Shown here one piece after another: positions 56,484 through 64,000 of a DNA stretch of 64,000 nt. The notes below the pieces were generated by a model. It ran no database searches. It had not been told where the DNA came from and worked only from the letters and a program-made list of their open reading frames with translations. This stretch comes from Heliocidaris erythrogramma (taxonomy: Eukaryota; Echinodermata; Echinoidea; Camarodonta; Echinometridae). Made by a program: the position numbers and the translations under genes. Positions within the stretch are counted from its first letter, which is position 1. Each line of letters begins with the position of its first letter. The stretch spans positions 41,177,663 to 41,241,662 of the forward strand of contig CM046855.1 in NCBI GenBank assembly GCA_025617745.1. The letters run 5' to 3'.

Positions 56484-56620
56484 CTACGAAGACCTGGAAG
56501 GGCCAAACTGACGACGTAAAAAAATTAAAAATATTACGTACGTACGTAGTAATTATTACGTACGTACGTAATATTTTTAATTTTTTACGTCGTCAGTTTG
56601 GCCCTCCCAGGTCTTCGTAG
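56484..56620. mobile_element. 137-bp near-perfect palindrome
   Basis: CTACGAAGACCTGG, GGGCCAAACTGACGACGT, AATATTACGTACGTACGT and their inverses face each other around GTAATTATTAC. The arms differ by one or two bases, so it is recent. It replaces about 230 bp present in module R copy 2. Confidence 0.9.
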
Positions 56621-57085
56621 AATAGCTTGTGTGCGTAACATTCTGCGTACGTATCTACGGTGCGTAACCATGTAGAGCGGCCTCACTAGTGCGCAACATA
56701 TTGAGAGCAGTCGTCATCCGTATGGAGGTGTGGGTAACAAGTACCAAAAAGAGGGCTGTAAATGTAAGTTTTATAACTTTCTACATTTTGTATCTTAACG
56801 AACTGATAACCTAAAATCTAAAGAATGATACTTAAGTATCAGTTTGCCCACAAAAACCTCCATTTCAAACAAAATTACATCTGTATCCCCAATACCCAGT
56901 ATACACACATGTATATGATCCTAATGGTCAATATGACCATTGCTTGCTGATGTGGTTACTACTGACTACTGCGGCAGCCCAAACGTGTAGCGTTCGGGCT
57001 GCGATCAGCAAAAGCTTCAGTCTCTCTCTCTGTATCGTCGGTTGTTCCGCTGAGACTCCGTCTGGCTCCACTAGACCCTCCGTAC

Positions 57086-57330
57086 ATAGAGGAAGGTTGA
57101 GAAATGTCAGAAATATTAAAGATTTCCCCATAACAGACGGTTATTTCTGTCTATGGGCATGATGGGGAAGGTTGAGAAATGTCTCACTACTCTCAGAAAT
57201 ATTAAAGATTTCCACACAACAGACGGTTATTTCTATCTATTGGAAACGTAGACAGAAATAACCGTCTGTTATGGGGAAATCTTGTGTAACTAATATTTCT
57301 GACATTTCTCAACCTTCCCCATAGACAGAC
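57086..57330. repeat. Direct plus inverted triplication
   Basis: GGAAGGTTGAGAAATGTC with GAAATATTAAAGATTTCC and CAGACGGTTATTTCT occurs twice in direct order (57089 and 57166) and once inverted (57252-57322). Absent from module R copy 2. Confidence 0.85.
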
Positions 57331-57765
57331 GGTAGCTATACGAGCTCCTTGGCTTATCAATCTGGTACTGGGCCTACGGAGCTATACACTCCGTCCTATT
57401 GGGGCCTGTGACGGATTGTATCAACACAAAAATCACACACATTAGAATCACCCATTCCCATGCATGCTGAACCTTGCAACCCACCCTCGGTGTTTGCTCG
57501 GTGTTTTCTACGTTGGGTGCGCAGTGCGCACATAACTATGGTGCGCACACACGTACACACGGGTTTGTATAGCCCATTTTCAGTGAAAGCCCAATTTAAG
57601 TGAAATTTTCACTGTTGCGCTTGTTTAATTTTACTCTATTTATTCAAATCAACTTGATATTAGGGTAGACTTGGCCTTTAATTCCGGTTACGTTATACTG
57701 CACTGCACTGTTAACGTGTACGCCACTGAACACTGAACACAACAAACACACAGAGAAATAACAAA

Positions 57766-57930
57766 ATGGCGATCTTTCCCGAGAACCGCTTCCGGTTCCG
57801 GGGTCAATTCTATTATCTGCAACGTGCGTACGCTCAGTCGCTCACGTCTATCAAAGAGGTCAATGGGCGGAGACTATTCAATGATATGACCGTCCACACA
57901 CTAAATCGATTGCTTGGATGGATTTGTTGA
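57766..57930 (+). CDS. Candidate 54-codon small ORF in promoter-like DNA
   Basis: ATG at 57766 (CAAAATGGCG context) opens a 54-codon frame beginning MAIFPENRFRFRGQFYYLQR and ending in TGA. Upstream sequence is moderately CpG-rich. The 5' part contains CGCTTCCGG (ETS-like) and GGGCGG (GC box) inside the frame. I recognise no family. It may be a first exon, a promoter with an accidental ORF, or part of an unrecognised repeat. Confidence 0.2.
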   Translation: MAIFPENRFRFRGQFYYLQRAYAQSLTSIKEVNGRRLFNDMTVHTLNRLLGWIC

Positions 57931-58859
57931 ACTTGAAGTTCAGTTCCCAGCAAGCCATCACTTATCAGGCAATGTCCACACCCACAGCCGCAGGGTATAA
58001 AATTTCAACTTTTGACTGCCAAAATCGGGTCGTTTTCTTGCAAAAAAATAACATTTTGAGTACTTTCTGTGTCTCAGATTTTGCCATTCGCCGAGTGGCG
58101 CGTCTTGGTAAAAAAACCCTCGCACAGATCGTACGTGTGTGCAGCGGCTCTGTAGCTAACGCGCTGCAGTGCACAAGACGCGTATGTTAGGTCTGTGATG
58201 CGTTAGCCTTTATTGAGTCGTCGCTAAACGGACAGTAATTATTTGGCAGTTTTGTTATGAATTGTGCTTCCATGCGAGTGCGATCGCGGGTTCAGGGGAG
58301 CGTTTCATCAAATATTTTGTCAGTGATTTTTACCGACAATCAGATGCAAGGATTTCAGTAGCTTATAACAGTTGTCGTTAAAAATCACTGACAAAACACT
58401 TGATGAAACGCTCCCCAGTACTGTACCCACAGATGGTAATACATGTAATTCGTAAACACAGCTGCGCTGCGCATATGACGGACAAAGGTGGATTGGTTAA
58501 TTCAGCGCCTTTGCCTTGGCTTTGCGCGCCCACGTTCGGACAAGCAAAGCCACTGGATTTTTGTAGATGTGCTATACAGTATAGCCGATAACTTGGCCAG
58601 GAAGGTGGGGACTGGGAGGGGGGAATCAAAAGTTATTGGTAGCTCTCCTATTATAGTGGAGGACTGGTGTAGTCGAGTGGGAAAACACTTGACAGAAAAT
58701 GCATTGGTATTGCTCTTTTATTGTATTTAAATAAATGGGTTTTGCATATGTGTTGTGTGTGTGTGTTTCTTTAAAAAAAAAAATTCAACAACCAAAAATT
58801 ACATGTATAACTTTTAACTAGGCCTTTCTTATGCTGAGTTAGTTCAGGAAGGAAGGGGA
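57931..58859. other. Unannotated DNA containing one MITE
   Basis: 58020-58220 is comparatively CpG-rich. The only element identified is the 58296 MITE. A (TG)n run lies near 58752-58766. No gene recognised. Confidence 0.4.
58296..58414. mobile_element. PIF/Harbinger-like MITE, copy 2
   Basis: The same element as 23825-23959: GGGAGCGTTTCATCAA to TTGATGAAACGCTCCC, flanked by CAG on both sides (58293-58295, 58415-58417). It lacks about 16-18 internal bases present in copy 1, bounded by a repeated CAA/CAATCAG microhomology. Confidence 0.85.
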
Positions 58860-60000
58860 CACTCATAGGCACACGCCATTGCCGACTGTGTAGGAACGCA
58901 GGCAATATACAGTACGGTACTAATAATGCATCACTGTGCATTTTTGGCTATATTTAAGTGAAAATTTGAAATGTATATATAAATTAAGATATCTCATTAT
59001 GGTGAATAATAGATGATTAAAACTTACCAGTTTGTTTTGTGACCTTTGAAGAGGGTTTCCTGAAATTTTGGGGAATTTCTTGCGAAATCTCCTATCGAGA
59101 TCCGGTCAGAGCATCCATTTTGTATTTTTCACGATTATGATGAAGGGAGCCCTCAGCGCTCATAGTGGTACCGGCGCGATCGGTTCATCGATCTGCACCT
59201 CGTTGTTTACCTGTTGTTAAGACAGCTTGGGGGTTGTTAATGAGTTGAGTCTAGCGATAAGGCTTCTCATCGTGCATTCTCTACAATCTGCTGTATTCCT
59301 TCTGGTGCAACGATATTAATCAAAGTGCTTTAACGGCGAGGAGCAATAATTGAAAAAGTCTTTGGGAGAAAACGGCCACCCGTCGTTGTAATATCGACCT
59401 TGTCCGTATAGCTTGTGTGCGTAACATTCTGTGTACGTATCTATGGTGCGTAACCATATAGAGCGGCCTCACTAGTGCGCAACATATTGAGAGCAGTCGT
59501 CATACGGATGGATGTCTCTGTGACAAGTTGGAAAAGGAAGGCTGTAAATGTAAGTTTTTATAACTTTCTACATTTTGTATCTTAATGAACTTATAAATTA
59601 ATATATATATAGACTGAAACCTAAGTATCAGTTTGCCCACAAAAACCTCCATTTGAAACAAAATTACATCTGTATCCCCAATACCCAGTATACACACATG
59701 TATATTTCCTAATGGTCAATATGACCATTGCTTGCTGATGTGGAAGGGGACATTAAGTACATGTATATAATTTCACTAATTTCACGGGAAAACGAGTGAA
59801 AATAGACTTACCGAGATAAAAAAAAAGGAAATTTCAGGTACCTAGCTGTACAAGCTCCTTGGCTTATCAATCTGGTACTTGCCTACGAAGCTGTACATGG
59901 GATCCATATACTGTGTGTGGAGGCAGATATCAACAAAAAAAACTAGATCTAAATATCACCATTTCTCACATACTGTGACCCATGCAAACCACCCTCGAAA
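58860..60000 (+). repeat. Module R, copy 2
   Basis: Aligns with 56130-57490, including CGCCATTGCCGACTGTGTAG, GCGTAACATTCTG, CCCCAATACCCAGTATACAC and CTTGGCTTATCAATCTGGTA. Confidence 0.85.
59028..59163 (-). pseudogene. Exon-like copy B with splice donor
   Basis: On the minus strand ATG (59163-59161) begins MSAEGSLHHNREKYKMDALT, then reaches TAG at 59094-59092; the exon end has AAACTG|GTAAGT (exon end 59028). Copy A keeps the frame but lost the ATG; copy B keeps the ATG but has a stop. Each copy is therefore broken in a different way. Confidence 0.4.
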
Positions 60001-61532
60001 TTTGCTAAAGGGGTTACCTTCCAGGATCAACTAAGATTGTAAAAATTGAATGACTAAAAAAGAAAAAAAAAAAAATTGGCAGGTTTTTTTTTACCATGCA
60101 CATGTAACTTGTATATACATGGGACTACCCATGCAAGGTAAGATTTGTGTAGTCGAGTAGATGAGTATGTAGGTCAAAGGTCAAAGTTCACAGTTCTTTA
60201 AATATGCAAAAATATCTAATTATATGCAAAAATGTGGTTTATGTAATGTTTTTGAGTATATTTATAAGTTAAATTTCAAAGGTCACAGCTCATTAAATAT
60301 GCAAAAATTGCAAATTATATACAAGAAATTTTATTTTCAGATCTTCTAAGATCAGCTAATTCATAATTTACAAGTTGTTCCATGGCATTTTTTCATGTTA
60401 TTAGAAGATCTAAGAATGTTCTCTCAGCCAAAAGTTAAGAAAAAGCTCTTTAATATCATGCTAATGTAGTATGTATAGATTAAACAATTTCTAAAACTGT
60501 AACTGTTGTAATTTTGACAGTTGAGTCTTTCATGTAACGGCACAAGAAATGGTACGGTATTTTGGAGATTTCATATGAAAGGAAACTTGTGTGTTAACCT
60601 TACCCTACAATGATTATTGAAAACTTTGGAATGCAAGAAACTTTCTTGAATTTCGAGACTCAAGAGAGTGTTCCAGATATGTGTAATTTAATATGTAATT
60701 GAATCCCAAGACCAAACAATGCTAAATTCTTGGCCATAGTTTCTTGCTTTGAAAACAGTCATTGTTAACAATTCTGTAAAGTTTTATGTGGAAAATGTTT
60801 CAAGTGTTACATATTATTCAGGGGGAATGTGGCTTTTTTGAAATCCATTACATACAAAGGTATAGCAAAAAGGGTGATATACGTACATGTAGTTCTGTCC
60901 AAAGACACAAGCTTTGTTATATGGTTTCACTTTATACGTGATTGGAATCTTTACAAGATGCTCATTTCATCATGATCCTTTTCTATTCTGCAGGTTTTCA
61001 TGAAGTTTGCCAAACCCACTGAGATAATGAGGAAAAATATATATAGCTGATCAAGGACATAGCAGTGTAGATAACTACTGGTACGTCAATATACCGGTAC
61101 GTATACTTGGTATAAGATTGTGGATGACTACAAGATACTTGGCGTTCTGCTTGCTCCCACTGAACATAGTAAAGCCAGCACCTGGCCATGCTTGAGAAAC
61201 TGCATATATGTAAGGGGAAGAAAGTAAGACACACACCATCTCATAAAGTTCTGTAAGAATCTCTAAAGCATGAAGGAACCAGACTACTAAAAGGAAGAAG
61301 TGGAAGAAGTTATGAAGAAGGGAGAGAAGTGAATACAGAAATTGAAACGTTTTTGCCATCGGTGATATTATGAGAAACTTGTAGACATGCAGGTCTCTTC
61401 AGGATCGTCAGTTTCATGTGAGTATGATATTTCTGCTGCAATTTTCTTGTCATTTTCTTGTCATTGTATCCCCCGGCAGAATGCAGAAGGATACTTTGGA
61501 TGTCCGCAGCTGCGATCGGCTGTGGGCGAACT
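60001..61532. other. Unannotated DNA
   Basis: A short direct duplication of GTCAAAG/AAATATGCAAAAAT words lies at 60175-60310. No gene recognised. Confidence 0.4.
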
Positions 61533-62002
61533 CTTGCGATTCGTATGTCCTTCGTTGCTCATGGTCACAACCAGTCGTGCATCTCTCTGCACCTCCTCTT
61601 GGGCGTCTTGCTCACTGCTCATTAACTTACTCCCCCTTAGCTGCAAGAACTCTTGAGGCGAACATACAGCCCTGTACAGTTACGGGCAACCGACGTGCAA
61701 CCGGCGCGCGACATGTCATAGCTTCGCATGGAGCCATGGGCTTTGTGAAACCTTCGCAAGGAGCCTGTGCGATGGTCGCAAGAAGCACGTGCAGGAAGTA
61801 CGATGGCTGCGCGTGTCACGTGCGTTCATCAGAACACGTAGTCACACGCAGAGTTTGTTGGCCATGTCCAACAGCCTCCTTGCGTGTTCTGCGTGCTCGT
61901 ACGTGCTTGGAAAAAAACGTGCAGACACGTGCGTGCGACGCAAGAATTTTCTGCGAAATCTGTCGCAGATCACACATGGAGGTGCACGACCAGTTGTGAC
62001 CA
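61533..62002. repeat. GC-richer inverted-repeat segment
   Basis: GGTCACAACCAGTCGTGCA (61563) is inverted as TGCACGACCAGTTGTGACC (to about 62001). The 470 bp between are rich in ACGTGC/GCACGT words. Overlapping long frames exist in several phases on both strands, including a 193-codon one from 61418, a typical by-product of higher GC. I regard it as a decayed TIR element rather than a gene. Confidence 0.5.
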
Positions 62003-62921
62003 ACCTTTATAGTTTCATGATGTTTCACAGTTCCAAATATTTTTTGAAAAGGCTAGGCCACAAAATCTGTGTGTATCAGTAAGTAATTCAGGGCACAACC
62101 ATTGTCATTGTGTATTGCAGCTGAAATCCCAGAGCATCTCTTTGAACCCAGAGTCATGAATCATTCATGACAGGGGACAGCAAAAGTTTGGCAGAAGTGG
62201 CAGGTGCGATGCACAATTGTGTTGTTGTGTTCTGAATTTATTACTGATACACACACATTTTGCGGTCTTGATTTTTCAAAAATTAAAAATCTAATTTGAT
62301 AATGAGAACATTATTGTGAGAATATTGATGAAGGAAGTTTCATAAAACTTACTCCAAATAACTTGGTATCCCTCTGCTTTACAATTTGAAAACCTCAGTT
62401 TGAGAAGAGTTATAAATTTTGAGTTACATATATTAATCTTCAAATGTACCAAGATATTTATAACACCTAGACCAAAGTAAATGGGAAACAAAATTGATAT
62501 TCTAACTTTTGTTAGACTTGTTCATCTATGCTACAGTATAACTTATTATTGAAAAGAAAGTTCAGCTATGCGTGCAATAACAAAGATTTGAATGCGTATT
62601 TGTTGTGTAATTTCCTATCAGGGAGTGTATACTTTTGCCATCTTAGGTTATATACTTCAGGAGATATATACTTAAAGAGATATATATATATACATGTACA
62701 TGTAGGCTTTTATAGTTAAGATGCATCACAAAAGCTATTAAAGTCACCTTGTAACGCAAAAAGGGGCGAACTCATGACCCACAACAATGTACTGATTACC
62801 AGGATATTTACATGGTGTAGGGTTGAAGCTGGGTTTCCTTTTTTGCTGTAAACGCACACTGCATTTGTGACCAAGCGCCGCACCACCACCAAAGAGTTCA
62901 CCATATATAGATTTTTAATTT
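62003..62921. other. Unannotated DNA
   Basis: (TA)n and ACATGTACATGTAG near 62680-62705. No gene recognised. Confidence 0.4.
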
Positions 62922-63173
62922 AGGTCTGATTCTGAAAGAGGATATTCTCGGTTTTAATATGATATATAACTCATTAGCATTGGATGTTCCTAACCCACTG
63001 GAGAAAGAGTAGAATGCCCTTTCCCACAGAGTGTGACTTGTGAGAAATGTAAGGGTTCAAAGTTTGCAGTCTATTTAGCAATCTGTCTTGTCAGGTATTA
63101 TGCAAAGGTGACAAAAGGAGGATTAGAACTGAATCTAAATTTCTATGAAGGGATTATCAGATTGTCCTTAAAG
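62922..63173 (+). repeat. Dispersed repeat, copy 2
   Basis: Matches 18522-18790 in the same orientation, ending GGGATTATCAGATTGTCC. Copy 2 has small insertions and deletions relative to copy 1. Confidence 0.75.
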
Positions 63174-64000
63174 GAGAATTAACACTAGAATATAAATATA
63201 CTTGTGTTCAAAGGTGTAATATATTCTTAATCATTGACCTGTATCACTTTAGAAATAAAATATCAGAAAAGGGTATAAATCAAGACATTCTAGCTCACGG
63301 TATCATGTGCTAACACTTCATGGGGGCTGCCATTTTCTTGATGACATGGAGTTGTACATGAATCATTGGAAACCGTTTCGGTCAGGAAAATATTTTTAAT
63401 CCACAAGCTAAATTGCTTCTCTTCATTATAAAAAAATCCCCATATATGATGGAAAATACATATCAGGTTTAATACATATTTTTCAAAATTTGAAATTTAT
63501 AGATTTCTTTTTAAATTCTCTGGTTTTGCTAACGAGAAATCGATTTATTGGTCTTGTCTGGCAGAGCAGAATATGATATATACAACGCGCATTCTGACTT
63601 TTGAAGTCCATTATCTCAAAGCAGGTGAATGCATAGTTTGTCACTATGGACGCTTGGGGAAAGTCATCATTCATAAATTTGAATTAATTCGCTCCGTTGC
63701 GTACGTCATAGTATCAAGAAAATAGATTTATATTTAGTAAAATTGTAATTTTCAAAGAGATATAAAACACATTTTCGTTTTTAGAATATATGTATTATAT
63801 CTGTTAAATATCTTAAATCTCAAATGGAAGTTTGTATAAGGAAGAAAGACAATTTTGCATTCGGATTAAAAATATCTTTATGTACACATCAAGTAAATGG
63901 CAGCTGCCGGGTATCGCTAGCAGACGATAAATCTTGCTGAGAAAATCTTGATTTATACCCATCTCGTATAATTTAATGCAAAACCATGTAGGACAACAAG
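63174..64000. other. Unannotated DNA to window end
   Basis: AT-rich; no gene, RNA or repeat recognised. Confidence 0.4.

Larger units (their letters stand above)
56130..57490 (+). repeat. Module R, copy 1
   Basis: From ACTCATAGGTACACGCCATT to GCAACCCACCCTCGG it aligns with 58860-60000, about 2.72 kb away. Copy 1 additionally holds the palindromes at 56484-56620 and 57086-57330 and a hairpin at 56974-57002; copy 2 instead has about 230 unrelated bases where the 56484 palindrome sits. Confidence 0.85.

Noticed and set aside
61418..61999. 193-codon frame
   Set aside because: Competing long frames occur in other phases on both strands of a GC-richer inverted-repeat segment; Cys/Arg/His-rich composition comes from repeated ACGTGC words, not a recognised zinc-finger pattern.

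Overview
The window looks like AT-rich accessory (repeat-dominated) DNA of a nuclear animal genome. Poly-purine and (CT)n, (GAT)n and (CA)n tracts, CR1/L2-like and L1/Tx1-like retrotransposon fragments, tRNA-headed SINEs, many short terminal-inverted-repeat (TIR) transposons and frequent ACATGTACATGT strings fit a marine invertebrate deuterostome. An echinoderm such as a sea urchin is my best guess, but this is inference without a search. No intact protein-coding gene is recognisable: the longer open frames are low complexity, lie inside repeats, or are decayed reverse transcriptase. The only confident functional gene is a tRNA-Ser(GCT) at 39444-39525 with an 18-T polymerase III terminator.

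Layout. 1-148 is an 18-bp array made of three variant telomeric hexamers. 151-11375 is mostly unique DNA with a few elements: a SINE at 1157, a TIR element at 4524, a 1.2-kb TTAA-flanked element at 5477 and a hAT-type MITE at 9746. 11376-12061 is a CR1/L2-like LINE end whose 3' tail matches the SINE tail at 1360-1433. 13-23 kb is mostly unique with two TIR elements. 22.8-26.3 kb holds foldbacks, a PIF/Harbinger-like MITE inside a SINE, a 0.7-kb palindrome and a three-unit tandem repeat. 27-34.9 kb holds TTAA elements, a hAT MITE, a roughly 0.96-kb minisatellite of 17-bp units and several palindromes. 39.4-43.4 kb holds the tRNA gene and two minus-strand LINE pseudogenes; one is split by a SINE whose head resembles 7SL RNA. 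43.7-50.5 kb is a chain of foldback elements, including a four-layer nest of palindromes at 43717-44923. 50.9-52.2 kb is an inverted second copy of the 27-kb TTAA element, split by a tRNA-headed SINE that shares its body with the 7SL-headed SINE.

52.5-60 kb is a mosaic of segmental duplications, here called P-Q-P-Q-R...R. It contains a 2-kb TIR element with a 7-bp target duplication and an uninterrupted paralogous site. It also contains duplicated first-exon-like modules with NRF1-type GCGCATGCGC motifs and splice donors, and two diverged minus-strand exon-like copies. 60-64 kb is mostly unrecognised sequence.

The elements relate by nesting rather than by a pathway: SINE in LINE, SINE in TTAA element, MITE in SINE, TIR element in duplicated promoter-like DNA. 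This gives relative ages. The most unusual items are the 7SL-like SINE, the nested palindromes, the dimeric TIR element with its empty site and the duplicated promoter/exon modules. I see no evidence for a new enzymatic or defence system.
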